Shown here: positions 16,364-25,091 of the stretch, one piece after another | Layout: each line of letters begins with the position of its first letter | Position numbering within the stretch: the first letter of the stretch is position 1 | Assembly: GCA_041687455.1 (NCBI GenBank) | Contig: JAWLBY010000016.1 | Span: 33,798-97,797 of the forward strand | Length of the DNA: 64,000 bases | Direction: 5' to 3' | Source: JAWLBY01 sp041687455 | GTDB lineage: Bacteria; Pseudomonadota; Gammaproteobacteria; Xanthomonadales; Xanthomonadaceae | The notes under the pieces: generated by a model | The model's input: only the letters and a program-made list of their open reading frames with translations | Databases searched by the model: none | Told to the model about the DNA's origin: nothing | Made by a program: the position numbers and the translations under genes

Positions 16364-17209
16364 ATGGGCGAGCAAGGCATGCTGCTGCGTCTGGCGGCGT
16401 TCACGGAGTCGGTGGCGGGTGGCAATCCGGCCGGCGTCTGGGTTGGCGACCGGTTGCCGGACGAGGCGACGATGCAGCGGATCGCGGCCGAGGTCGGTTA
16501 CTCGGAAACCGCGTTCGTGGCGCCGGCGAGCGGGTTCGCGCGCACGGTGCGTTATTTCAGTCCGCAGGCCGAAGTCGATTTCTGCGGCCATGCGACGATC
16601 GCGGCCGGCGTCGCGCTGGCCCGCGCCGGCGGCGATGGGGTGTATCGGCTCGACACCCGCGTCGGCCACGTGCCGGTGGCGGTCAGCACGCGCGACGACG
16701 GCCTGCTGCAGGCCGCATTGACCTCGGTCGAGCCGCGTCAGCGAGCGATCACGCCGGCATTGCTCGACGAACTGCTTGCGGTATTGTGCTGGCGTCGCGA
16801 CGAGCTCGATCCGGCGCTGCCGCCGGCGCTGGCCTATGCCGGTGCATGGCATGCGGTACTGGCGGCGGCAACGCCGGAGCGGCTGGCCCGGCTCGACTAC
16901 GATTTCGATCGCGCGCGAGCGCTGATGCTGCGCGAGAACCTGACCACGCTGCAGTTGGTCTGGCGCGCGGATCGGCATGAATTCCATGCGCGAAATCCGT
17001 TTCCGGTCGGCGGCGTGGTCGAGGACCCGGCCACCGGTGCGGCGGCAGCGGCGCTCGGCGGTTATCTGCGCGCCAACGGCCTGATCGAGGCGCCTGCCGT
17101 CCTCCGTATCCGTCAGGGCGAGGCGATCGGACGGCCGAGCGAATTGCTGGTCCGCGTACCTGCGGCCGGTGGCATCGAGGTGGTCGGCACGGCGGTGACG
17201 CTCGGCTGA
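16364..17209 (+). CDS. PhzF-family epimerase/isomerase
   Basis: 281-residue PhzF-fold protein. This family has a diaminopimelate-epimerase-like fold with a catalytic glutamate and mostly uncharacterised substrates. Seen here: AAFTESVAGGNPAGVW near the N-terminus, GYSETAFVAP with the expected catalytic E48, RYFSPQAEVDFCGHAT and, near the C-terminus, GGVVEDPATGAAAAALGGYL. The start at 16364 has GGAG about ten bases upstream; ATG 16379 is an alternative and the longer frame from 16247 lacks family similarity. The 303-base spacer before it (16061-16363) shows nothing else. No pathway partner is nearby. Confidence 0.88.
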   Translation: MGEQGMLLRLAAFTESVAGGNPAGVWVGDRLPDEATMQRIAAEVGYSETAFVAPASGFARTVRYFSPQAEVDFCGHATIAAGVALARAGGDGVYRLDTRVGHVPVAVSTRDDGLLQAALTSVEPRQRAITPALLDELLAVLCWRRDELDPALPPALAYAGAWHAVLAAATPERLARLDYDFDRARALMLRENLTTLQLVWRADRHEFHARNPFPVGGVVEDPATGAAAAALGGYLRANGLIEAPAVLRIRQGEAIGRPSELLVRVPAAGGIEVVGTAVTLG

Positions 17210-17296
17210 GCGGTCGCGAATGCTGCGCGTAAATGCGCGGTAAACCGAACGGTCCTGATCGATTGACCCCGGTCGCTGACAGGCCAGACTGGCGGC

Positions 17297-18247
17297 ATGA
17301 CTGCAGCCGATCGACCCTGCCCGTGCAGGCCGTACGTGCGCACCGGAATCGCATGGCTGGTGATGCTGTCCGCAGCAACGTGCCAGGCACAGACCGGGTG
17401 CCAGGATACCGACCGGTGGGATGGGCTGGGCGTTGTTCGATGTGTGTCGGTCGAAGAAGAACCGGCGTCGGCGGAATCCATCCGGCCGCGTGCTCCGTTC
17501 TGGACCGCGGAGCGCAAGTCGCGTGCGCTCGACCTCGGTATCGTCACGGCGGTGACGGCCTATGGCGTCAGTCGCTGGGAGTGGGGTGAGAGTTCATTCG
17601 CATTCCGCAGCGAGGGCTGGTTCGGCAGCGACACGGGCAGCGGGGGAGCGGACAAGCTCGGGCATGCTTTTACCGGCGTGGCGGCCACTGCGATCGGCAC
17701 CGCCTTGCATCGCCGTTGGGGTTTCGACGAGCAAACGGCAATCCGTCGCGGGGCGTTCATCGGCCTGTTGCTGACCACCGCGGTGGAAATCGGTGACGGG
17801 TTCTCGCCCGATCACGGCTTCAGTTGGGAGGATCAGGTCGTCAACATGGCCGGTGTCGGCTTCGAATACCTGCGCCAGCGGCATCCGCGACTGCGTGAGC
17901 GGATGCAGTTCCGGTGGGAATACCTGCCGTCCGAGGCAGTGACCCGCGGCGGGCATCGCGACATCCTGACCGACTACTCCGGCTCGCGCTGGATGCTGGC
18001 GTTTCCACTGCACGCCTGGGGAGCGAACCAAGGCGGCTGGCGCTGGTTCGAGCTGCAGCTCGGCTACGGCACGCGCGGCTTCGCCGAACGCGACCGCGAG
18101 TACTTCGACCGGCCGCGACGCTATCCGTTCGTCGGTATCGGCATCCACATGCCGTTGCTGGCGCGGCGGGCCGGGCTGTCGACCGGCACGGCGCGGACGC
18201 TCGAGTATCTGCAGATTCCCGGCACGGCCTGGCCGCTGCCGCCGTGA
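17297..18247 (+). CDS. DUF2279 family exported protein
   Basis: 316-residue protein with an N-terminal hydrophobic segment (GIAWLVMLSAATCQA, a likely signal peptide; the cysteine in ATCQA makes a lipoprotein possible). The DUF2279/YfiM-like signature is GGADKLGHAFTGVAA, followed by AIRRGAFIGLLLTTAVEIGDGFSPDHGFSWEDQVVNMAGVGFEYL. The C-terminal half (YSGSRWMLAFPL, FELQLGYGTRGF) alternates hydrophobic and aromatic residues, suggesting beta-strands. The function of the family is unknown. It stands between the PhzF-like and symporter genes on the same strand. Confidence 0.75.
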   Translation: MTAADRPCPCRPYVRTGIAWLVMLSAATCQAQTGCQDTDRWDGLGVVRCVSVEEEPASAESIRPRAPFWTAERKSRALDLGIVTAVTAYGVSRWEWGESSFAFRSEGWFGSDTGSGGADKLGHAFTGVAATAIGTALHRRWGFDEQTAIRRGAFIGLLLTTAVEIGDGFSPDHGFSWEDQVVNMAGVGFEYLRQRHPRLRERMQFRWEYLPSEAVTRGGHRDILTDYSGSRWMLAFPLHAWGANQGGWRWFELQLGYGTRGFAERDREYFDRPRRYPFVGIGIHMPLLARRAGLSTGTARTLEYLQIPGTAWPLPP

Positions 18248-18311
18248 TGCCGGCAGTGGCATGCTGCCGGGTTTGCGGAGCGATTCCGCCAGTGATGGGT
18301 GCGCCGGTCGG

Positions 18312-19706
18312 ATGAACGAACTGCTTGCCGCGATTGCCGATGTCGTCTGGGGTCCGCTGCTGCTGATCCCGCTGCTGCTCGCGACCGGTCTGTACCTGAC
18401 GCTGTTGCTGCGTGCGCTGCAGTTCCGCCGGCTCGGCTACGCGCTGTGGATGGCGCTGATCCGGCGCAGCGAGGGCGGCGCGGAGGGCGACATCACGCAT
18501 TTCCAGGCGTTGTCGGTGGCGCTGGCCGCGACGGTCGGGGTCGGCAATATCGCCGGCGTCGCGACGGCGATTGCGCTCGGCGGTCCGGGAGCGCTGTTCT
18601 GGATCTGGGTGACCGGCCTGGTCGGCATGGCGACCAAGTACACCGAGGCGTTTCTCGGCGTGCGGTTCCGCCACCGCGATGCGGCCGGCGAGCAGTCGGG
18701 TGGGCCGCAGGTGTACCTGTCGAAGGGTATTCGCGGGCCGTTCGGCACCTTCCTCGCCGTGTTCTTCGCGATCGCCGCTGCGATCGCCGCGTTCGGCATC
18801 GGCAACGTGGTGCAGGCCAACACGGTGGCGGCGGCGTTGCAGGCCGAGTTCGGCATTGCGACCTGGGCGACCGGTGCCGCGCTGACGCTGGCGGCAGGCA
18901 GTGTGATTCTCGGCGGCATCCGCTCGATCGGCCGGTTCGCGGCCCTGTTCGTGCCGTTGATGATCGCCGCCTACATGCTTGGTGCCGCGTGGGTGATCGC
19001 GGTCCATGTCGACGCCTTGCCGGGCGTGTTTGCGATGGTGTTCCGCGACGCATTCAGCGGCACGGCTGCCAGCGGCGGCTTCGCCGGTGCCGGCCTGGCG
19101 GCGGCGATCCGCTACGGCGTGGCGCGCGGAATCTTCTCGAACGAATCCGGGTTGGGCACCGGTGGCATCGCTGCCGCTGCGGCGCAGACCAGCAGTCCGG
19201 TGCGCCAGGCACTGGTATCGATGACACAGACGTTCATCGACACGCTGGTGGTGGTTTCGCTGACCGGACTTGCGATTCTCGTCACCGGCGCGTGGACGTC
19301 CGGCGAAACCGGCGTCGTGCTGACGCGACTGGCCTTCGAGCGCGGGCTGCCGGGCGAGTGGGGCGGCATCGTCGTCACGCTGAGCGTCGCGTTCTTCGCC
19401 TTCTCGACCGTGCTCGGCTGGGCCTATTACGGCGAACGCAACATGGATCGGCTGTTTGGCCGGGTCGCGATCGTGCCCTATCGAATGCTGTTCGCCGCCG
19501 TGTTGTTCGTCGGCGCGGTGCAGGAGCTGGAGCGGGTGTGGAGTTTCGCCGACATCATGAACGGCCTGATGGCGCTGCCGAACCTGGTCGGCCTGATCCT
19601 GCTGTCCGGACTGGTGGCGCGCGAGACGCGCGAGTTCTTCGCCCGGCCGGACTGGCGGGAGCTCGTCACGGATGCCCCGAAAGCGGTCGGCAAGCGCGAC
19701 CGCTAG
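18312..19706 (+). CDS. sodium:alanine/glycine symporter, AgcS family
   Basis: 464-residue inner-membrane transporter with about 11 hydrophobic segments, sodium-coupled uptake of small neutral amino acids. Diagnostic blocks: FQALSVALAATVGVGNIAGVATAIALGGPGALFWIWV, MATKYTEAFLGV, GIRSIGRFAALFVP, YGVARGIFSNESGLGTGGIAAA and FSTVLGWAYYGERN. ATG 18312 (MNELLAAIADVVWGPLLLIPLLL) fits the family; the frame from 18261 is longer but not conserved. The exact substrate cannot be told from sequence. Confidence 0.93.
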   Translation: MNELLAAIADVVWGPLLLIPLLLATGLYLTLLLRALQFRRLGYALWMALIRRSEGGAEGDITHFQALSVALAATVGVGNIAGVATAIALGGPGALFWIWVTGLVGMATKYTEAFLGVRFRHRDAAGEQSGGPQVYLSKGIRGPFGTFLAVFFAIAAAIAAFGIGNVVQANTVAAALQAEFGIATWATGAALTLAAGSVILGGIRSIGRFAALFVPLMIAAYMLGAAWVIAVHVDALPGVFAMVFRDAFSGTAASGGFAGAGLAAAIRYGVARGIFSNESGLGTGGIAAAAAQTSSPVRQALVSMTQTFIDTLVVVSLTGLAILVTGAWTSGETGVVLTRLAFERGLPGEWGGIVVTLSVAFFAFSTVLGWAYYGERNMDRLFGRVAIVPYRMLFAAVLFVGAVQELERVWSFADIMNGLMALPNLVGLILLSGLVARETREFFARPDWRELVTDAPKAVGKRDR

Positions 19707-19844
19707 CCAGCAGCCCGGCTCTGCCGGGTGGCGGCAGCGCCGGTCCTCGGCGCGCGATCCGACCCATTCGGTCCGTCGTCGTCATGCCGGCGCTGTGCGC
19801 CACCGCCCTGAGGTATCCAAGGGCAACCGATGCGCTGCCGCGGC

Positions 19845-19874
19845 CGTTCGTGTTTCGATACCTCAACACGAACG
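19845..19874. repeat. perfect inverted repeat (hairpin)
   Basis: CGTTCGTGTT at 19845-19854 is the reverse complement of AACACGAACG at 19865-19874, with a 10-base loop. It lies in the 366-base spacer between the symporter gene and the DUF349 gene. Apart from this and the 11-bp repeat below I see no gene or promoter there. Confidence 0.7.
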
Positions 19875-19924
19875 GTGGCAGGGACGTGGCGAACCGGGCG
19901 AATGCATGCGGCACCGTCATCCCG

Positions 19925-19968
19925 GCGAACGCCAGGCGAACGCCAGGCAGACGCCAGGCAGACGCCGG
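19925..19968 (+). repeat. four tandem 11-bp units
   Basis: GCGAACGCCAG twice, then GCAGACGCCAG and GCAGACGCCGG. They sit inside a longer segment (about 19917-19990, CGTCATCCCGGCGAACGCC through GGGATCCACCTTGATTCTGC) of a dispersed repeat type seen in many proteobacterial genomes that translates as PANAG...HLDS; that comparison is from memory. Confidence 0.7.
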
Positions 19969-20072
19969 GATCCACCTTGATTCTGCTTTCGGAACAAGCC
20001 ATTGCTGACGGACATTGACAGCCGCGCCGAATCGCGCAGTCTGTGCAACCTCCATCCACGGATTGGTTGCCC

Positions 20073-22742
20073 ATGTCGCTGTTCGGCCGCTGGCGTAAAC
20101 CCGATTGGGAACACAAGGACGCGGCGGTGCGTGCGCGCGCGGTGCGAAGCTCGGCCGATCCGGCGCTGCTCGCGCGGCTGACCGAGCTCGCCCAGCGCGA
20201 CCCTGCTGCCGAAGTGCGGCTTGCCGCGATTGCCCGGATCGATGATCCAGTGCTGCTGGCGCGACGCGTTCGCGGCGACCACGATGCCCAGGTCGCGGCG
20301 GCGGCACGCTCGCGGCTGATCGACCGGCTGTGCAGCGACGGGCCGTCGCTGGACGAGCGCCGCGCAGTGCTGCGCGACGTCATCGACGTCGACGTGCTGG
20401 CGCGGGTTGCCGAATGCGCGGTCGACAGCGAGATGCGCCGCGACGCGCTGGAGAAGCTGGACCGGCCGGGCCTGCTGGTCGAACGCTGCGTCGCCGACCC
20501 GGACCGTTCGATCCGGATGTGGCTGCTGGAGCGGATCGACTCGGTCGACGCGCTGCTGCGGATCGAGCGCGAGGCGCGCAAGCGCGACAAGACGCTGACC
20601 CGCGCAGCGCGCGAGCGGATCGACGCATTGCAACTGGCGGCGGGTGATCCGGCCGCGCTCGAGCGGCGCGTGCGTGCGCTGTGCGAGCGGCTTGAACAGT
20701 TGAGCCGCGAGCTGCCGGCCGATCGTCGGCAGGTGCTGGCAGCGCTGGAGGCCGATTGGCAGGCGCTGCAGGCACAGGTCGATGTACCGCTGGCCGCGCG
20801 GGCGCGGGCCTTCATCGATCTGGCTCGCACCACGGTCGAGGCCGCGGAGCGCGGGCCGATGCCGGCACCGGCGGTCGACGCCGAGCCGTTGCCGGCGACG
20901 GCATCGACTGCCGATGTCGCCGCAGCGGCCGATGCCGCCGTGACCGCGCCGGCCGAGCCGGCGTTCGACGCCTTGCTGGCCGCATTGCCGGCAGCGGATG
21001 CCGACGACGCCGTTGCTGCACTTGCCGGGATCGAGGCCGAGGCCGAGCGGCTGCACACGCAGCACGCCGGCAACGCCACGGTCGCGGCGCAGTTCGCGCA
21101 ACTGTCGGAGCGGATCAGGCACCGGCGTGACGAGATCCAGCGCCGCGCAGCGAGCGCGCGGGCCGCCGCCGAAGCGGAGGTCGTCGCGCGACTCGACGCG
21201 ATCGATGCCGCGGTGCGGGACGGCAGCCTGTCGGCCGCGCGGGCTGCGCGCGAGGCGATCGGCACTGCGCCGCTGCCGCCACGCTTGCGGCAGCGGCTGG
21301 CGGCGGCCGACACCGCGATCGGCAAGCTCGAACAATGGCAGCGCTGGTCCGGCAACCGGGTCCGCGGTCGGCTGTGCGACGAGGTCGAGGCCCTGCACGG
21401 CAGCGGCCTGCATCCGGATGCGGTCGCGACCCGGGTCAAGGAATTGCAGGCCGAATGGGCACGGCTCGATGCGATCGAAGGCGCCGCCGCGCCGGCCGCC
21501 GACAGTGGCCTGGCACGGCGGTTTCGCGCGCTGTGCCATCGGGCGCTGGCACCGGCGCGCGGCTATTTCGAGAAGCGCGACGCGCTGCGTCGTGGTCGCG
21601 CCGACGCGATCGACACGCTGCTCGACGAGGCCAGCCGGCAGATCGACGGCGCCGATGCGAACGTGCTGGTTGACCTGCGGCGGCAGGTCGCGGCCACGTT
21701 GCGCGACCTCGATGGCGTGCCGCCGCAGCGTCGCGGCGCACTCGGCCGCGCACTGCGCGAACGGCTGGCCGCGATCGATGCGCGATTGGCCGAACAGCGC
21801 GAGCAGGCGGCGGTCGACAAGCGCCGTCTGATCGCGAAGCTGCGGCGCGAGCTGCAGGCCGACCCGGGCTCGGCACTCGACGCAGCCAGGCGTGTGCAGG
21901 CCGACTGGAAGCGGTTGCCGCGCGCCGACCGTGCCGCCGACGACGCGCTGTGGACCGAGTTGCGTGGACTGATCGATCCGTTGTTCGAGCAGGCCCGTGG
22001 CGAGGCCACAGCGGTGCGCCAGCGACAGGCCGACGCCGAGCAGGCCGCCGCGGCCATTCTCGACGAGCTGCGCGCGCTGGCCGACGGCGACGGCGAGCGG
22101 CTGCTGCATGCCGACGCGACGATCGAAGCGCTGATCGGGCGCTGGCGCGAACTGGCACCGCCGCAGCCGGCCGCCGCGGCACGCAAGGATCGGGATGCTC
22201 CGCGGCGGTCGCGAGCGCCTGCGGCGCAACCGCGCGAGCAGGAATTCGACGCCGCGGTCGAGCGGGTCCGCGCGGCGCGTGCGCGGCACCTCGCCGAGCG
22301 TGAGCTGCAGTCGTTCGAGGCGCTGTGCCGCGCGGCCGAACGACTCGACCGGCACGCCGCCGAGCCGCTGTCGCCGCAGACGCTGGAGGACGAGCTGGCC
22401 GCGTTGCCGCTCAGCGGCGAGGCGCGGCAGGTGCTGCAGCAGCGGCTGCAGGTGGGCGAGCGCGGAGAACTTGCGGTGGCCGATCAGCAGCAGGCCGAGC
22501 TGCTTGCGGTGCGCGCCGAGCTGGCTGCCGGGCTGCCGTCCCCTGCGCACGCGCAACTGCTGCGACGGCAGGAACAGATCCGCCGGCTGGCAGCGAAGAT
22601 GGAGCACCGCATCGATCGGCCGCCGGTCGACGAGGTGCGCGAGCAGTTGTTCGAACTGGCGGCGCTGACGTTGCCGATCGGACACCGGCAGGCGCTGCAG
22701 CAGCGGGTACTGGAAGCGTATCGGGCGGCGGTCGGTCGCTGA
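20073..22742 (+). CDS. DUF349 domain protein, large coiled-coil type
   Basis: 889-residue, Arg/Ala-rich, strongly helical protein. The N-terminus MSLFGRWRKPDWEHKDAAVRARAV is like the large DUF349 proteins of xanthomonads. Residues ~15-190 show HEAT-like helical pairs (DPALLARLTELAQRD, DAQVAAAARSRLIDRL). Then come long coiled-coil stretches with repeated tryptophan-centred DUF349-type blocks (LEADWQALQAQ, RWRELAPP, RVQADWKRLPRADRAADDALWTELRGLIDPLF). No signal or membrane segment is visible, so it is probably cytosolic. Function unknown. The short upstream extension from 20043 is not needed. Confidence 0.8.
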   Translation: MSLFGRWRKPDWEHKDAAVRARAVRSSADPALLARLTELAQRDPAAEVRLAAIARIDDPVLLARRVRGDHDAQVAAAARSRLIDRLCSDGPSLDERRAVLRDVIDVDVLARVAECAVDSEMRRDALEKLDRPGLLVERCVADPDRSIRMWLLERIDSVDALLRIEREARKRDKTLTRAARERIDALQLAAGDPAALERRVRALCERLEQLSRELPADRRQVLAALEADWQALQAQVDVPLAARARAFIDLARTTVEAAERGPMPAPAVDAEPLPATASTADVAAAADAAVTAPAEPAFDALLAALPAADADDAVAALAGIEAEAERLHTQHAGNATVAAQFAQLSERIRHRRDEIQRRAASARAAAEAEVVARLDAIDAAVRDGSLSAARAAREAIGTAPLPPRLRQRLAAADTAIGKLEQWQRWSGNRVRGRLCDEVEALHGSGLHPDAVATRVKELQAEWARLDAIEGAAAPAADSGLARRFRALCHRALAPARGYFEKRDALRRGRADAIDTLLDEASRQIDGADANVLVDLRRQVAATLRDLDGVPPQRRGALGRALRERLAAIDARLAEQREQAAVDKRRLIAKLRRELQADPGSALDAARRVQADWKRLPRADRAADDALWTELRGLIDPLFEQARGEATAVRQRQADAEQAAAAILDELRALADGDGERLLHADATIEALIGRWRELAPPQPAAAARKDRDAPRRSRAPAAQPREQEFDAAVERVRAARARHLAERELQSFEALCRAAERLDRHAAEPLSPQTLEDELAALPLSGEARQVLQQRLQVGERGELAVADQQQAELLAVRAELAAGLPSPAHAQLLRRQEQIRRLAAKMEHRIDRPPVDEVREQLFELAALTLPIGHRQALQQRVLEAYRAAVGR

Positions 22743-22833
22743 GCGGCCCGATCGCCGGTGCGGGGCGGGTGAGTGGCCGAGTGGTCGCCGGCGGGGCCGC
22801 TGCCGGAAGCAGGGCGGGCCGGCCGGGCCGCGA

Positions 22834-23034
22834 TCAGGCGACTGCGTTGACCAGCGTGCCGACCGTGCCGGAGCTGGCGAGCTGCGGTTGCGGCAGCGCC
22901 TGGACGAGCTGGGTGGCGGTCGCGGCCTGCAGATCCATTGCGGTGCGCAGCACCAGCGTGGCGGCGGTCGATTGCACCGACAACTGGGTCGCGAGCGAGG
23001 CGGCGTTGACGATCGAGGCGCTGACGGAGTCCAT
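22834..23034 (-). CDS. YjfB-like small putative motility protein
   Basis: 66-residue protein, MDSVSASIVNAASLATQLSV... with the pattern VLRTAMDLQAATATQLVQALPQP. Length and the helix AxxLVLRTAMDLQAATA... resemble the YjfB family (putative motility protein, about 60 residues, typically LKKALD-x6-LL). A GGAT ribosome-binding-like stretch precedes the ATG at 23034. No flagellar or chemotaxis genes are adjacent. Function is inferred from family resemblance only. Confidence 0.65.
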   Translation of the reverse strand: MDSVSASIVNAASLATQLSVQSTAATLVLRTAMDLQAATATQLVQALPQPQLASSGTVGTLVNAVA

Positions 23035-23086
23035 GGCGGATCCTCGGGGGCGTGCAGGCCTTATCGGCCGGATCGGGAGATACTTT

Positions 23087-23337
23087 AGCCCGGATATTTC
23101 ACGAGGTCGCGGAGAATCGCCACGGATTTCGCCGGGATTGCTCACTGCGCCGGAAGAGCGCGCGAGGTACACGCTGGTCTGCCGCGATTCTCCGCTGGCG
23201 CGGCCCTCGCTTGTTCTTTGCGGCGATCGCTGCGTTGCTCCTCCCCCAAGTGGGGCCTGCCACTCGGGGTCGTTGCGCCTTGCGCTCGCCGCAAAGCCCG
23301 GCGCGATCATCCGCCCCCCTCATGAAATATCCGGGTC
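23087..23337. mobile_element. MITE-like element with ~20-bp terminal inverted repeats
   Basis: AGCCCGGATATTTCACGAGG (23087-23106) is matched in inverse by CCTCATGAAATATCCGGGTC (23318-23337), 18 of 20 positions. Inside, CGGAGAATCGC (from 23110) and GCGATTCTCCG (from 23193) form a second inverted pair. The ~251-bp unit has no coding capacity and fills the spacer between the YjfB-like and xthA genes. Confidence 0.6.
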
Positions 23338-23350
23338 AGCGCCGCTTCTG

Positions 23351-24121
23351 TCAGCGCAACGTGATCCAGGTCGGTGCGTGGTCGCTGGCGCCCGTTTCGC
23401 CGCGGACCCAGCGGTCGACGCCGGCGGCCTGCAGCCGCGCCGCCGCCGCACGGTTCAGCAGCAGGTGGTCGATCCGCAATCCGGCATTGCGCTGCCAGCG
23501 GTTCCGGAAATAGTCCCAGAACGTGTAGATCGGCTGGTCCGGGTGCAGCGTGCGCAGCGCGTCGACCCAGCCCTGCGCGAGCAGCCGCTGCCAGGCAGCG
23601 CGGCTGGCCGGCTGCAGCAGCGCGTCGCGGCGCCAGTGGGTCGGATCGTAGATGTCGAAATCGGTCGGCACGACGTTGTAGTCGCCAGCCAGCACGACCG
23701 GCGTTTCGGCATCGACCCAGTCCTGCGCGTGCGCGATCAGGCGTTCGAACCAGGCCAGCTTGTAGTCGAACTTCGGCCCCGGCTGCGGGTTGCCGTTCGG
23801 CAGGTACAGGCAGCCGATCACGACGCCGTCGACGGTGGCTTCGAGGTAGCGGCTCTGTTCGTCGGCCGGGTCGCCGGGCAGTTCGCGGCGCAGCTCGACC
23901 GGTTCGCGCCCGCGGGCCAGGATCGCGACGCCATTCCAGGCCCGCTGGCCTTTCCAGACCGCGCGATAGCCGGCGGCATCGATCGCCTCGGCCGGGAATG
24001 CGCCGTCGGCGGCCTTCAGCTCCTGGAGGCAGGCCACATCCGGCGCTTCCCGGGCCAGCCAGTCGAGCAGCCGCGGCAGCCGCGCCTTGATGCCGTTGAC
24101 GTTGTAGGTCGCGATTTTCAT
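23351..24121 (-). CDS. xthA: exodeoxyribonuclease III (AP endonuclease)
   Basis: Base-excision-repair AP endonuclease and 3'-5' exonuclease of the EEP superfamily, 256 residues. MKIATYNVNGIKARLPRLLDWL at the start, CLQELKA (metal-binding Glu), YLPNGN, LAGDYNVVPTD (catalytic Asp/Asn), RIDHLLL and the terminal GASDHAPTWITL (Asp-His pair) cover all catalytic motifs. ATG 24121 is the family start. It is preceded on the same strand by the decayed DUF2269 gene. Confidence 0.96.
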   Translation of the reverse strand: MKIATYNVNGIKARLPRLLDWLAREAPDVACLQELKAADGAFPAEAIDAAGYRAVWKGQRAWNGVAILARGREPVELRRELPGDPADEQSRYLEATVDGVVIGCLYLPNGNPQPGPKFDYKLAWFERLIAHAQDWVDAETPVVLAGDYNVVPTDFDIYDPTHWRRDALLQPASRAAWQRLLAQGWVDALRTLHPDQPIYTFWDYFRNRWQRNAGLRIDHLLLNRAAAARLQAAGVDRWVRGETGASDHAPTWITLR

Positions 24122-24123
24122 CC

Positions 24124-24640
24124 GGGTCAGCCGGGCTTGAACACCATCAGCCAGAAGATCGCCAGGATCGGGAAGAAGGCGAGGAAGCCGAGCGTGGTCC
24201 AGACCCGGAACCAGCGCCGGCACTCGGTAGGCAGCGGCGTCCCGGCCGCGACCGCCGCCCGTGCGATGGTGCGTAGCCGGATCTGAATCGCCACCACCCG
24301 GCAGCCAGCACGCGATCGCGAATGCATACAGCGCCAGCGACCACGACAGTCACGGCAATCCGAGCGGCATCCGGGCCAGATGGACCAGATAGAGGCCGGT
24401 GGCCGGCTGCAGGATCACCCCGGCGTGGTCAACAACCAGTCGGCCGGCACGACCTTGTCGGCCACCCAGGCGACCGTGCGCGGGTCGCCACGGCGACTGG
24501 CGACGAACAGATGGAAGGCCGAGCCGATGCCGGTGCCGAACAGCACCGTCGAGACCAGGATGTGCAGCCACTTGACGGTCAGGTAGTCCACCGGTGCTCC
24601 TCCAGCCGGAGCAGCAGCCACAGAACCGCATCGGCACATG
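24124..24640 (-). pseudogene. decayed DUF2269 family membrane protein
   Basis: Reading the reverse strand in pieces gives a recognisable DUF2269 protein: DYLTVKWLHILVSTVLFGTG, then VASRRGDPRTVAWVADKVVPADWLLTTP; then GVILQPATGLYLVHLARMPLGLP; then WSLALYAFAIACWLPG; then AIQIRLRTIARAAVAAG up to LAIFWLMVFKPG. The pieces are broken by a one-base deletion in a G run near 24417, a TGA in place of an expected TGG near 24354, and a one-base insertion near 24297. Three independent lesions argue for a pseudogene, though two are indels in G-rich runs and could be assembly errors. Four transmembrane segments would be expected in the intact protein. Confidence 0.7.
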
Positions 24641-25091
24641 CTGGATCGACGGCGATCCCGTGGTCTACCTGGCGTTCGCCGCCGGGCTCGCCGCCTGTCG
24701 CTGGCCGCCGGTCAGCGCGAGCGATCCGGACCGGAAAGCCTTGCAGCGGCGCTGAAACGATTGCAGCCGCACTGCCGCGGCTGGCACGGCGCTTTCCGCC
24801 CGGTTCGGCATGTTGCACCGCAACGATTCTCCCGCTGTAAAGGGCCTGATGTGACCGTTGGTCCGTGAGTGGCTTCCGCTGGTCGGTTTAACCGTGGCTG
24901 ACTATGCCCGGCTATCCCTTGTCGCAGCGGGATTTGCGTGAGCGTGAACCAGTTAACGGTTTGATTGACCGGCTTGCTTGCCGTGTCTACGGTCCCGGCC
25001 ACCGATGGAGCTGCCGCTTTCGGTCACGGACGACCGTCGGAGCGACGCCAGATGGCGCGCTTGCGTTCTCACCTACTGGAGGAAGCGACTC
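24641..25091. other. spacer without an intact gene
   Basis: Short open frames here (for example forward 24638-24868) resemble no family and have poor coding character. The segment next to the DUF2269 remnant may contain more decayed sequence. The last 100 bases presumably hold the promoter of the secreted peptidase gene, but I see no convincing hexamer pair. Confidence 0.4.

Noticed and set aside
16061..16987. N-terminal 309-residue extension of the HEAT-repeat protein
   Set aside because: It overlaps the PhzF-like gene on the other strand, is Arg-rich antisense-like sequence, and the composition changes sharply at the chosen start, 16060.
19917..22685. 922-residue reverse frame opposite the DUF349 gene
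   Set aside because: Antisense shadow; the forward product has the family N-terminus and helical repeats.
24638..24868. Forward 76-residue frame next to the DUF2269 remnant
   Set aside because: Arg-rich low-complexity translation, no ribosome-binding site, no recognisable similarity.
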